NCBI RefSeq assembly: GCF_021083185.1
Contig: NZ_JAIGQB010000010.1
Coordinates: 1-64,000, forward strand
Source of the DNA: Nocardioides furvisabuli
GTDB taxonomy: Bacteria; Actinomycetota; Actinomycetes; Propionibacteriales; Nocardioidaceae
Length of the DNA: 64,000 nucleotides
Direction of reading: 5' to 3'
The first letter of the stretch is position 1. Each line of letters begins with the position of its first letter. Below are positions 46,958 through 55,384 of this stretch, piece after piece. Under the pieces are notes generated by a model. That model ran no database searches, was not told the origin of the DNA, and saw only the letters and a program-made list of their open reading frames with translations. Position numbers and translations under genes: made by a program.

Positions 46958-47706
46958 GCGTCGACCCTGGTCCGGTGCAGGCGGGCACGGCGCTGGGACA
47001 GGCCCCAGCGGGTGATCTTCTTCAGCGACTCGCTGGCCACCTGTCCGCTCATCTTGGAGTCGCCGCGCACGCGCTCGACGAACTCGATCGGCACCTCGGT
47101 GACCCGGAGGCCGCGCGAGACCGTGCGGTAGGCGAGGTCGGTCTGGAACACGTATCCAGTAGACAGCACGGACTCAAGGTCGATCGCCTCGAGCGTCGTG
47201 CGCCGGAACAGGCGGAACCCGGCGGTGGCGTCCTTGACGCGCATCCCGAGCAGGAGCCGGACGTAGAGGTTGCCGCCGCGCGAGAGCAGCAGGCGCTGGA
47301 GAGGCCAGTTCACCACGGAGCCGCCGGGCACGTAGCGCGAGCCGATCACCAGGTCGGCGGTGTGGAGCGCGTCGAGGAGCCGGTGCAGCTGCTCGGGCTG
47401 GTGGGAGCCGTCCGCGTCCATCTCACCGATGACGTCGTAGCCGGCCCGCAGCGCGACGTCGAAGCCGTGGAGGTAGGCGGCGCCCAGGCCGGCCTTCTCC
47501 GTGCGGTGCACCACGCTGATCGCGGGGTCGCGGCTGGCGAGGGCGTCGGCGAGGTCACCGGTGCCGTCGGGGCTGTTGTCGTCGACGACCAGCACGTCCA
47601 CGCCCGGCTGGGCACGGCGCAGGCGCTCGACGATCCACTCGATGTTCTCCGACTCGTTGTAGGTCGGGATGACCATCACGACCCTGCCGAGCCCCTCGAC
47701 ACTCAC
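46954..47706 (-). CDS. ppm: polyprenol monophosphomannose synthase
   Basis: 250 residues of GT family 2. VMVIPTYNESENIEWIVERLRR, VDDNSPDGTGDL and GEMDADGSHQPEQL hold the nucleotide-sugar site. It transfers mannose from GDP-mannose to polyprenyl phosphate, the donor for protein O-mannosylation and lipoglycans. In M. tuberculosis it is fused to Lnt (Rv2051c); here the two are separate but overlap by GTGA. Confidence 0.92.
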   Translation of the reverse strand: MSVEGLGRVVMVIPTYNESENIEWIVERLRRAQPGVDVLVVDDNSPDGTGDLADALASRDPAISVVHRTEKAGLGAAYLHGFDVALRAGYDVIGEMDADGSHQPEQLHRLLDALHTADLVIGSRYVPGGSVVNWPLQRLLLSRGGNLYVRLLLGMRVKDATAGFRLFRRTTLEAIDLESVLSTGYVFQTDLAYRTVSRGLRVTEVPIEFVERVRGDSKMSGQVASESLKKITRWGLSQRRARLHRTRVDA

Positions 47707-49238
47707 GCCTGCTGACCTCGTCCCGGTGACGGTGCGACGGCGCGGTCGCCCCGTCGGCCACGACGATAGGCGATCAGGACCGCGAGCGTGTGCACGACGA
47801 GGAACATGAGCGTGAACCTCGCCGGCCACACGCCCAGGCGTACGGCGGGGGTGATCGTGGTGCTGAGCCCGACGGTCTCCACCAGCACCTCCTGGGTGCG
47901 CGCGGGTGCCGAGGCGACGACCGATCCGTCGGGGCGGACGACACCCGAGATCCCGTTGATCGCGGCCACCACCACCCAGCGCCCGGTCTCGAGGGCGCGC
48001 AGCCTGCTGATCTCGAACTGCTGGTCCAGCTGGGCAGTCCTGCTGAAGAGCACGTTGCTCGTCTGCACCGTCACCATCCGGGCACCCCGGGCGACCTGCC
48101 CGGAGATCACGTCGTCATAGGCGACGTCGAAGCAGATCGCGTCGGCCACCAGCAGGTCGGCGACCCGGATCGGGACGAGGCTGGTGCCACGGACCATGTC
48201 GCGTGGCACCAGCCGGAGCTGGCCGTAGGTGTCGGGGATCAGGCTGCCGCGGAAGGGGATGTACTCGCCGTACGGCACGGGGTTCCGCTTCGTGTAGCGG
48301 TCGGCGCTGCCCAGCCCCGGCTCGAAGACGATCCCCTGGTTCAGGACCTGCGTGTCGTCGAGCGGGTCGTCGGCGATCGCGCCGACGAGGACCGGCACAC
48401 CGATCGCCTCGGTGGCGGCCTCGATCCCGGCGCGGGCGCGCTCATCGGTGAAGGGGTCGACCGCCGTGGAGTTCTCCGGCCACACCACGAAGTCCGGAGC
48501 CGGGACCAGCCCGGCGGCCACGTCCTCGGCGAGCTGCTGGGTGGCCCTCACGTGGTTGTCGGTGACCTCGCGGTTGACTGCGACGATGTCGGTCCCGTCG
48601 CCGGGGATGTTGCCCTGCACGGCGGCGACGGTCGCAGTGCCGGTCTCCTCCACCGGGACGGTGACGACCACGGGGGCGAACGTCACCACGGTGAGCGCGC
48701 CGACCGCGGCGTACGTCATGGGCGTGGGCGTCCGGAGGCGGAGCAGCACCCATGCGAGCACCGTCCCGGTGAGGGCGACGAGGAAGCTCACCGCGGTCAT
48801 CCCGATCCACGGGATGGCGTCGGCCCAGGGTGTGTCCGCGGTCGCGTAGACCAGGCGACCGAAGGGCATGCCGCTGAACGGGAAACCGCTGCGCCAGGTC
48901 TCGACGCCGACCCACCACAGGGCTGCCCACACGGGCCACCCACGCTGTCGGAGGCTCCAGGACAGCCCGATGCCCAACGGCACGAAGAACGCCGCCTCCA
49001 GGGCGCACATGGCGACCCAGGCGTCGGTGCCGACCGACCGCATCCACACCATCACCGCATAGGTGAACGTGATGCCGAACAACAGGCTCGGGAGCCAGGC
49101 ACGCCGCGCGCGCAGGCCGCGCACCGAGAAGACCAGCGCTGCGATCGCCGGCGGCATGAGCCACGACCAGCCGATCGGCTCGAAGGCCGCTGCCAACACG
49201 AGTCCGCCCACGAGGGCGAGGAGGCAGCGCTGGAGCAC
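47703..49238 (-). CDS. lnt: apolipoprotein N-acyltransferase
   Basis: 511 residues: six or more membrane helices (about 1-190) and a nitrilase-like extracytoplasmic domain. The E-K-C triad is visible as E in VWPENSTA, K in YTKRNPVPYGEY and C in AICFDVAYDD. It adds the third acyl chain to lipoproteins. GTG at 49238 lies 7 bases after TACGGT (49246-49251). First gene of an lnt-ppm-fxsA operon. Confidence 0.93.
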   Translation of the reverse strand: MLQRCLLALVGGLVLAAAFEPIGWSWLMPPAIAALVFSVRGLRARRAWLPSLLFGITFTYAVMVWMRSVGTDAWVAMCALEAAFFVPLGIGLSWSLRQRGWPVWAALWWVGVETWRSGFPFSGMPFGRLVYATADTPWADAIPWIGMTAVSFLVALTGTVLAWVLLRLRTPTPMTYAAVGALTVVTFAPVVVTVPVEETGTATVAAVQGNIPGDGTDIVAVNREVTDNHVRATQQLAEDVAAGLVPAPDFVVWPENSTAVDPFTDERARAGIEAATEAIGVPVLVGAIADDPLDDTQVLNQGIVFEPGLGSADRYTKRNPVPYGEYIPFRGSLIPDTYGQLRLVPRDMVRGTSLVPIRVADLLVADAICFDVAYDDVISGQVARGARMVTVQTSNVLFSRTAQLDQQFEISRLRALETGRWVVVAAINGISGVVRPDGSVVASAPARTQEVLVETVGLSTTITPAVRLGVWPARFTLMFLVVHTLAVLIAYRRGRRGDRAVAPSPGRGQQA

Positions 49239-49527
49239 GCCCCAGACCGTAGCCGACGGCTGCGCACCTGCAGCGGTGCGGGAGGGACGCAGGGGCTTCG
49301 GACCAACGCGCGACCGACTGGCTGGCGATCACGCGAAGTTGTCTAAGGCCCCGTGGTCCCTCCCGCATCCGGCCCCCGCGGGGCGCTGTCGACGGGACGC
49401 CGGACGGAAGGCATCGCTGGCTTCGCGTACCCCACGTCGGACCTCCCGGTGTCGAAGGCGCCACCCACGAGCTGCACAGGCGGACCCGGAGACCTTCTCG
49501 CCGTCGCCGCGGAGTGTCAACACGCCC

Positions 49528-49561
49528 CTGACCTGCCAGAACGCGCGTTGTCGCAGGTCAG
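49528..49561. repeat. interrupted palindrome with inner palindrome
   Basis: Arms 49528-49536 and 49553-49561 pair perfectly over 9 bp; between them AACGCGCGTT (49540-49549) is itself palindromic. Could be an RNA hairpin or operator. It lies between the ends of two operons. Confidence 0.4.
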
Positions 49562-49605
49562 CGACGTGCAGTCGCCGAGAACTCACCGAGAAAATTTCAC
49601 CTGGA

Positions 49606-49632
49606 TCGGCGTGTCGTGCCGTGACACGCCGA
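49606..49632 (-). terminator. terminator of the kdd-kamD-kamE-kal operon
   Basis: A 10-bp stem (49606-49615 with 49623-49632) with a 7-base loop begins 4 bases past the kal stop. On the minus strand it is followed a few bases later by GAAATTTTC, giving a short T-run. Confidence 0.6.
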
Positions 49633-49635
49633 CGG

Positions 49636-50049
49636 TCAGAACTGCGCGGGAGGTACGACGACGGTGCCGGTGGCGGTGGTCGCCACCACCGGCGGGTCGA
49701 GGACCTCGGCAGCGCCGGGCGCCGCCTCGGTCGGAGTGCCGCGTCCGACCACGTGGACGGCGAAGTCCATCACCCGGCTGCGGGTCCCCTCCCTGACGAG
49801 GGTCGCGGTGATCTCCAGGACGTCGCCGGCGCGCACCGGGGCCTTGAACTGGACGTCGGAGTAGGAGGCGAAGAGGCCCTCGTCGCCGTCGAGGACGATG
49901 CACATCTCGGTGGCGACGTCGCCGAAGAGCCCGAGGCTGTAGGCGCCGTCGACGAGGTTGCCGGCGTAGTGGGCGTGCGAGTAGGGGACGTAGCGCCGGT
50001 GGGTGATCACCGTGCCGACGCGGTCCCCGGCGGGGCGGACGTCGCTCAT
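49636..50049 (-). CDS. kal: hotdog-fold 3-aminobutyryl-CoA ammonia-lyase (Kal)
   Basis: 137 residues. YVPYSHAHYAGNLVDGAYSLGLFGDVATEMCIVLDGDEGLF matches the hotdog ammonia-lyase of lysine fermentation, which turns (S)-3-aminobutyryl-CoA into crotonyl-CoA. Identification leans on its position: it overlaps kamE by ATGA and ends the kdd-kamD-kamE operon. The protein tail (about 100-137) adds a VVATTATGTVVVPP stretch of unknown role. Confidence 0.8.
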   Translation of the reverse strand: MSDVRPAGDRVGTVITHRRYVPYSHAHYAGNLVDGAYSLGLFGDVATEMCIVLDGDEGLFASYSDVQFKAPVRAGDVLEITATLVREGTRSRVMDFAVHVVGRGTPTEAAPGAAEVLDPPVVATTATGTVVVPPAQF

Positions 50050-50801
50050 GAGGCCTTCTCCTGGGTGGGGGTGCGCGGGCCGGTGAGCCGGTGCACGATG
50101 AAGGACGCGACCTCGCCGGGCGTGGTGCCCCGGCTGAAGACGCGGTCGACGCCGAGCTCGTCGGCCATCGTCTCGTCGAAGCGGGGACCGCCCACGACCA
50201 GCAGCGGGCGCCGGGCGGCAGGATAGGCCTCGCGGAAGGCCGCGGACATCTCGCGGGTGTTGAGCAGGTGGGCGTCGCGCTGGGTGACGACCTGCGAGAC
50301 GAGCACCGCGTCGGCCTTCTCCTCACGAGCCGCCTCGACGAGCTGCGGGACGGAGACCTGGGCGCCGAGGTTCACGACCTTGATCTCGCGGTAGTACTCC
50401 AGGCCCTTCTCCCCCGCGAACCCCTTGATGTTGAGGATCGCGTCGATGCCGACGGTGTGCGCGTCGGTGCCGATGCACGCGCCCACCACCGTGAGCCGAC
50501 GGCGCAGCGAGCGCTTGATCGAGGCGTTGGCCTCCTTCGGCGTGAGCAGCGGGTAGTCGCGCTCGACGACCTCGACCGTGCTCGGGTCGACGAGGTGGTT
50601 GACCCGGCCGTAGACGACGAAGAAGGTGAAGCCCTCCCCCATCGGCTTGGCGTGCACGACGAGCGCGGGGTCCATGCCCATCTTGTTGGCGAGCTGGACC
50701 GCGGCGCCCTCGGCGACCTTGGAGTGCTCGATCGGCAGCGTGAACGACAGCTGCACCATCCCGTCGCCGGTGGTGTCGCCGTACGGGCGGATGAGGCTCA
50801 C
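50046..50801 (-). CDS. kamE: lysine 5,6-aminomutase beta subunit (B12-binding)
   Basis: 251 residues. The B12-binding motif D-x-H-x-x-G appears as D113-A-H115-T-V-G118 and the PLP lysine as K126 in NIKGFAG; the 11-residue spacing equals that between H133 and K144 of the clostridial enzyme. With KamD it moves the terminal amino group of beta-lysine to C5, giving 3,5-diaminohexanoate. GTGA overlap with kamD, ATGA overlap with kal. Confidence 0.93.
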   Translation of the reverse strand: MSLIRPYGDTTGDGMVQLSFTLPIEHSKVAEGAAVQLANKMGMDPALVVHAKPMGEGFTFFVVYGRVNHLVDPSTVEVVERDYPLLTPKEANASIKRSLRRRLTVVGACIGTDAHTVGIDAILNIKGFAGEKGLEYYREIKVVNLGAQVSVPQLVEAAREEKADAVLVSQVVTQRDAHLLNTREMSAAFREAYPAARRPLLVVGGPRFDETMADELGVDRVFSRGTTPGEVASFIVHRLTGPRTPTQEKAS

Positions 50802-52393
50802 TTCTCCCCCTCGAGGATCTCGGTCGCCGGGTTGTAGTAGTCACGGGCCTTCCTCGCCACGCCGTCCAGGCCCCTGCCCTTGTCGGCGGGCCGCTTCATC
50901 AGGCCGAACGTGCCGTCGGCGATCGCGGCCAGCAGCGGCGGGTCACCGGCGGAGTCGGTGTCGTCCTTGATCTCCTGGAGCAGCCCGATCGCCTCGCCGA
51001 GCACCTCGCGGGCGCGCTGGGCGATGAAGCCGTCCGGGGCGGGCCGGAAGTCCTCGCGGAGGTTGCCCGCAGCGTTCATGACGTAGCGGACGTTCTGCAG
51101 CGCGAGGTCGCGGTCGGAGATCCACGGCGTCACCACCGCCTCGGTCATCATCCCGACGAGCAGGATGCCCTGGCCGGTGAGCGCCCCGACGAGGTTGAAG
51201 AAGCCGTCGAGGAGGTAGCCCTTGAAGATGTCACCGGTCATGTGGCGGGTGGGCGGCATCCACTTGAGCGGCGCGTCCGGGAACAGCTCGCGGGCGAGCA
51301 TCGCGTGGGCCAGCTCGAGGCGGAACGAGTCGGGCACCTCGGGGTCGATCTCGAAGGCGTGGCCCAGGCCGAGCTGCCAGTCCTCGAGCCCGGCCTCCTT
51401 GGCGAAGTACTCGTTGAGCAGCTGGCTGGTGGTGACCGTGTGCGCGGCCTCGACGGCGTCGGCGGTGGTGAGGTAGTTGTCCTCGCCGGTGTTGATGATG
51501 ATGCCGGCCCGGGCGTGGACCTGCCGGCTGAAGCGCTGGTCGACGAACGTCCGGATCGGGTTGATGTCGCGGAAGAGGATGCCGTACATCGAGTCGTTCA
51601 GCATCATGTCGAGGCGCTCGAGCCCGGCCAGCGCGGCGATCTCCGGCATGCACAGGCCCGAGGCGTAGTTGGTGAGCCGGACGTAGCGGCCGAGCTCCCT
51701 CGACGTCTCGTCGAGCGCTGCGCGCATCAGGCGGAAGTTCTCCTGGGTGGCGTAGGTGCCGGCGAAGCCCTCGCGGGTCGCGCCCTCGGGCACGAAGTCG
51801 AGCAGCGACTGCCCCGTCGAGCGGATCACCGCGATCACGTCGGCGCCCTCGCGGGCCGCGGCCTGCGCCTGCGGGATGTCCTCGTGGATGTCGCCGGTGG
51901 CGACGATGAGGTAGATCCACGGCTTGCTGGGGGCGTCACCGACCTTCGCGATCATCTTCTCGCGAGCGGCTCGTTGGCGGTCGATCTGCCTGATGCCGGC
52001 GCCGACCGCCTTGCGCGAGGCCGTCCGCGCGCGCGTGGCGTCCTTGCCCTCGGGGACGCGGAAGGTCACCGACCCGGCGGCCGCCTTCTGGGCGAGGGTG
52101 AGCAGGTCGTCGCCCTCCCCGCGCAGCAGCGCGTCCCACGCCGGGAGGCTGACACCGTGCTCGAGGCCGACGTCGGCGCGGACGGCGTCGGTGAGCCGGT
52201 TGACCCACGGGGTGCCGTCGGGGTCCGCGCCGCCGAGACCGGCCAGGCGCAGCGTGGCGCGCTCCACCGACACGGTGGTGTGGCGGGTCGCGAGGTCGAC
52301 GATCGGCTTGCCGACCTGGCGGGCGAGCGTGCGCGCGCGGCGTACGTCGGCGCGGTCGATGCCGAGCTGGCTGACGGGCCTGCGGGCCGCCAT
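50798..52393 (-). CDS. kamD: lysine 5,6-aminomutase alpha subunit
   Basis: 531 residues forming the TIM barrel of the D-lysine/beta-lysine 5,6-aminomutase: RSTGQSLLDFVPEGATREGFAGTYATQENFRLMRAALD, YASGLCMPEIAALAGLERLDMMLNDSMYGILFRDINPIRTFVDQRFSR. It binds PLP and adenosylcobalamin jointly with KamE. ATG at 52393 shares a base with the kdd stop. No MutL-type reactivase (KamC) is adjacent, unlike in Fusobacterium and clostridia. Confidence 0.93.
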   Translation of the reverse strand: MAARRPVSQLGIDRADVRRARTLARQVGKPIVDLATRHTTVSVERATLRLAGLGGADPDGTPWVNRLTDAVRADVGLEHGVSLPAWDALLRGEGDDLLTLAQKAAAGSVTFRVPEGKDATRARTASRKAVGAGIRQIDRQRAAREKMIAKVGDAPSKPWIYLIVATGDIHEDIPQAQAAAREGADVIAVIRSTGQSLLDFVPEGATREGFAGTYATQENFRLMRAALDETSRELGRYVRLTNYASGLCMPEIAALAGLERLDMMLNDSMYGILFRDINPIRTFVDQRFSRQVHARAGIIINTGEDNYLTTADAVEAAHTVTTSQLLNEYFAKEAGLEDWQLGLGHAFEIDPEVPDSFRLELAHAMLARELFPDAPLKWMPPTRHMTGDIFKGYLLDGFFNLVGALTGQGILLVGMMTEAVVTPWISDRDLALQNVRYVMNAAGNLREDFRPAPDGFIAQRAREVLGEAIGLLQEIKDDTDSAGDPPLLAAIADGTFGLMKRPADKGRGLDGVARKARDYYNPATEILEGEK

Positions 52394-53487
52394 CAGAGCC
52401 TCCGCTCGAAGAGCGCACGGACGCCGGCGTCGGCGCGCAGCAGCTCCATGGCGTACGCCGCGTGCCCGGGGACGTAGCCGTTGCCGACGAGCATGCGCAC
52501 GTCGGCGGCCAGGCCCTCCGCGCCGAGTGCGGCGGCGCTGAAGCTGGTGGCCATGGAGAAGAAGATGACGGTGCCGCCCTCGGCGGTGGCGAGGATCGCG
52601 CCGCCCTCGCAGCCGGGGACGTCGACGCAGACGACGGTGACGTCGGCCGGGCCGCCGGCAGCGGTGACCGCCTCGCGCAGCGCGATCGGGTCGCGGGCGT
52701 CGGCGACCGCCACGGCGTCGGCCAGCCCGGCACCGGTGAGCAGGTCGTGCTCGCCCTGGTGGGGCACCACGCCGATGGTGCGGGTCGCGCCGGCGGCGCG
52801 CGCCGCGGCGAGGCTCAGGGAGCCCGACTTGCCCGCTCCGCCGATGACGGCGACGACCGGGGCGCCGGTCCCGTCGAGCGTGGCGCGGGCGGCGTACTCC
52901 TCCACCACGCGAGCGGTCAGGGCGGGCGCGCCGCACACGTCCATCACGCTGAGCGAGAGGGCCGGGTCGAGGTCGTCGGGGATGACGGCGGCGATCGAGC
53001 GGCCGAAGAGGATGGCGTAGCCGTCGCACGGCACCTGCTCGCTGCGACCGTCCCAGGCGGCGAGGCCGTCCTCGATCACGAGCGGGGTCAGCGTCAGGCT
53101 GATCAGGGTGGCGACACGGTCGCCGACCGCCAGGCCCAGGGGCGAGGCGGGCCCGACCTCCTCGACCGTGCCGACGAGCATCCCGCCGGACCCGGTGACC
53201 GGGTTCTGCATCTTGCCGCGGGTGGCGACGATGCCGAGCACCTCGGCGCGTACGCCGTCGCCGCTGGTCTCGCCGTACTTCGTGTGCGCGCGCTCGAGCT
53301 GGCGGAACGACGCGGCGTCGAGGTTGAGCCGCTCGACCCGCACGCGGACCTCGTCGGGCCACAGCTCGCGCCGGGTGTCGAGGCGCTGGGCGGCCTGGGG
53401 CAGCACGACGGCGTCGTCGAGGACGCGGTGCAGGCCGGTCGGATCGCCGGCCCGCAGGCCGGTCTGGAGGTCCGAGGTGGGGATCAT
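52393..53487 (-). CDS. kdd: L-erythro-3,5-diaminohexanoate dehydrogenase
   Basis: 364 residues of the Kdd family: GGMLVGTVEEVGP, GDRVATLISLTLTPL, CDGYAILFGRSIAAVIPDDL and an NAD-binding VVAVIGGAGKSGSLSLAAARAAG. It oxidises 3,5-diaminohexanoate to 5-amino-3-oxohexanoate. ATG at 53487 sits 9 bases after GAAGG; the ATG at 53496 directly abuts it and is less likely. First gene of the minus-strand operon. Confidence 0.9.
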   Translation of the reverse strand: MIPTSDLQTGLRAGDPTGLHRVLDDAVVLPQAAQRLDTRRELWPDEVRVRVERLNLDAASFRQLERAHTKYGETSGDGVRAEVLGIVATRGKMQNPVTGSGGMLVGTVEEVGPASPLGLAVGDRVATLISLTLTPLVIEDGLAAWDGRSEQVPCDGYAILFGRSIAAVIPDDLDPALSLSVMDVCGAPALTARVVEEYAARATLDGTGAPVVAVIGGAGKSGSLSLAAARAAGATRTIGVVPHQGEHDLLTGAGLADAVAVADARDPIALREAVTAAGGPADVTVVCVDVPGCEGGAILATAEGGTVIFFSMATSFSAAALGAEGLAADVRMLVGNGYVPGHAAYAMELLRADAGVRALFERRL

Positions 53488-53518
53488 GCGGTGCATCCTT
53501 CTATATTTCAGCAGTTCG

Positions 53519-53535
53519 GCCGCAAATCTTGCGGC
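53519..53535. promoter_or_regulatory. palindromic operator between kdd and kamA
   Basis: GCCGCAA-ATC-TTGCGGC, a perfect 7+3+7 palindrome in the 166-bp divergent promoter region, 32 bases upstream of kdd and just past a TATAGA-like -10 (about 53500). Its GCAA-N3-TTGC core resembles Lrp/AsnC sites, and an Lrp gene lies at 56461-56913. Confidence 0.55.
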
Positions 53536-53653
53536 GTGGCATTGGACTCGCCGCATGTTCTCCGCGTACTCTCCCAGATGTGTCGCCGACCACACAACCG
53601 GCGCGCCGCACGGCCACACCACGACCCGCTCGGGTCGGCACCAAGGAGATCTC

Positions 53654-55120
53654 ATGAGCCTCGAGACCGCCACCCACCTCGGGCCAGGCCTCGCCAACGG
53701 ACAGCCCTACCCCTACCAGCGCGTCGAGCTCGTCGAGCCCGACTGGACGCGGTTCCCCGGCTGGGCGGGCGTCACCGCCGAGGAATGGGCGTCGGTGCAG
53801 TGGCAGCGCGCCCACTGCGTCAAGAACGTCAAACAGCTCCGCGAGCTGATGGGCGACCTGCTCGACGACCGGTTCTACGCCGACCTCGAGCGCGACCAGG
53901 CCGAGCGCGCCACGATGTCGATGCTCGTGCCGCCGCAGATGATGAACACGATGGTTCCCGCAGCGTCGCCTGCCGGTCCGGGGTCGCTCACCGAGGCGTT
54001 CTACGCCGACCCGGTCCGTCACTACATGATCCCGGTGTTCAGCGACCGGCGCACCGACTGGCCCTCGCACCCGCACGCCGCGCGCGACTCGCTCCACGAG
54101 CACGACATGTGGGCGACCGAGGGGCTCACCCACCGCTACCCCACCAAGGTGCTCGCGGAGCTGCTGCCGACCTGCCCGCAGTACTGCGGCCACTGCACCC
54201 GCATGGACCTCGTCGGCAACTCGACCGTCGTCATCGACAAGCTGAAGTTCGCCGGCAAGCCCCACGACCGGCTCGGCGACATGCTCGACTACCTGCGGCG
54301 CACGCCGTCGGTGCGCGACGTCGTCGTCTCCGGCGGCGACGTGGCCAACATGCCGTGGCCGCGCCTCGAGGCGTTCCTCATGTCGGTGATGGAGGTGGAC
54401 AACATCCGCGACATCCGCCTGGCGACCAAGGCACTGATCGGCCTGCCGCAGCACTGGCTGCAGCCCGACGTGGTCGAGGGCGTCTCCCGAGTGGCCGGGG
54501 TGGCGCGCTCGCGTGGCGTCTCGCTCGCGATGCACACCCACGCCAACCACGCAGCCTCCGTCACGCCGATCGTCGCCGAGGCGACCCGCGCGATGCTCGA
54601 CGCCGGCCTGCGCGACGTACGCAACCAGGGCGTGCTGCTCAACGGCGTCAACGCCGACCCGCACGCCCTCCTCGACCTGTGCTTCCGCCTGCTCGACGGC
54701 GCGCAGATCATGCCCTACTACTTCTACATGTGCGACATGATCCCGTTCTCGGAGCACTGGCGGGTCTCGCTCGCCGACGCCCAGCGCCTCCAGCACCACA
54801 TCATGGGCTACCTCCCGGGTTTCGCGACGCCGCGCATCGTGTGCGACGTCCCCTTCGTCGGCAAGCGCTGGGTGCACCAGAACGCCGACTACGACACCGA
54901 GCACGGCATCTCCTTCTGGACCAAGAACTACCGCACCTCGATCGAGTCCGACGACGCCGAGGCGCTCTCGCGCCACTACGAGTACTACGACCCGATCCAC
55001 ACGTTGCCCGAGTCCGGCCAGCAGTGGTGGGAGGAGCACGGGCGGCTCGACGAGGCCTCGCTGAAGGCTGCGGAGATGGCCGAGGCGTCCAGGCGTACGG
55101 CGGCGCTCCAGGCTTGGTGA
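53654..55120 (+). CDS. kamA: KamA-family radical SAM lysine 2,3-aminomutase
   Basis: 488 residues. The 4Fe-4S motif C174-x3-C178-x2-C181 (CPQYCGHC) and VVVSGGDVANMPW are diagnostic. The PLP lysine is probably K404 in DVPFVGKRW; clostridial enzymes have a GGGGK loop here, so the cofactor pocket differs. It should make beta-lysine, the substrate of KamDE. AAGGAG precedes the ATG at 53654. Divergent from the kdd operon; the operator between them implies joint control. Confidence 0.87.
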   Translation: MSLETATHLGPGLANGQPYPYQRVELVEPDWTRFPGWAGVTAEEWASVQWQRAHCVKNVKQLRELMGDLLDDRFYADLERDQAERATMSMLVPPQMMNTMVPAASPAGPGSLTEAFYADPVRHYMIPVFSDRRTDWPSHPHAARDSLHEHDMWATEGLTHRYPTKVLAELLPTCPQYCGHCTRMDLVGNSTVVIDKLKFAGKPHDRLGDMLDYLRRTPSVRDVVVSGGDVANMPWPRLEAFLMSVMEVDNIRDIRLATKALIGLPQHWLQPDVVEGVSRVAGVARSRGVSLAMHTHANHAASVTPIVAEATRAMLDAGLRDVRNQGVLLNGVNADPHALLDLCFRLLDGAQIMPYYFYMCDMIPFSEHWRVSLADAQRLQHHIMGYLPGFATPRIVCDVPFVGKRWVHQNADYDTEHGISFWTKNYRTSIESDDAEALSRHYEYYDPIHTLPESGQQWWEEHGRLDEASLKAAEMAEASRRTAALQAW

Positions 55121-55163
55121 GGTCGGGATCCGCGGTCTTTTCGGGATCTGGGGCTGTCTGTTC

Positions 55164-55241
55164 GGGATCCCCGGCTGGCCGGTGATCCCCTAGGTTGTCG
55201 GCCCTTGCACGGCCTGACAACGTGCGGGAGTCCCTGACAAC
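55164..55241 (+). repeat. left 78-bp inverted repeat
   Basis: Contains a 26-base hairpin (55164-55189, GGGATCCCCGG then CTGG then CCGGTGATCCC, one mispair), then GTTGTC at 55194, GACAAC at 55216 and GACAAC at 55236. The right copy at 56341-56418 is its mirror image at the same spacings. Confidence 0.7.
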
Positions 55242-55384
55242 CTCTCCGCCGCGGCCCGCACCTGTGAGGTCGCGGACCTGGTCATGGGCCACGAAGTGTC
55301 CACAAGCGGTGCTGGGCCTTGCTCTTCCACAGCTCCGTGGAGGACTGCGAGCCAGATGTAGCCTCCGGCACGCAGTGTGTGCGC

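Larger units (their letters stand above)
49239..49635. other. 397-bp region without a convincing gene
   Basis: Holds the lnt promoter, a structured palindrome at 49528-49561 (9-bp arms CTGACCTGC and GCAGGTCAG around the inner AACGCGCGTT), and the kal terminator at 49606-49632. An 85-codon reading at 49586-49329 minus is arginine-rich, has no ribosome site and is not accepted. Confidence 0.6.

Noticed and set aside
49329-49586. 85-codon minus-strand reading in the lnt-kal gap
   Set aside because: Arginine-rich, no ribosome site or -10 box at correct spacing, and it includes the palindrome 49528-49561.
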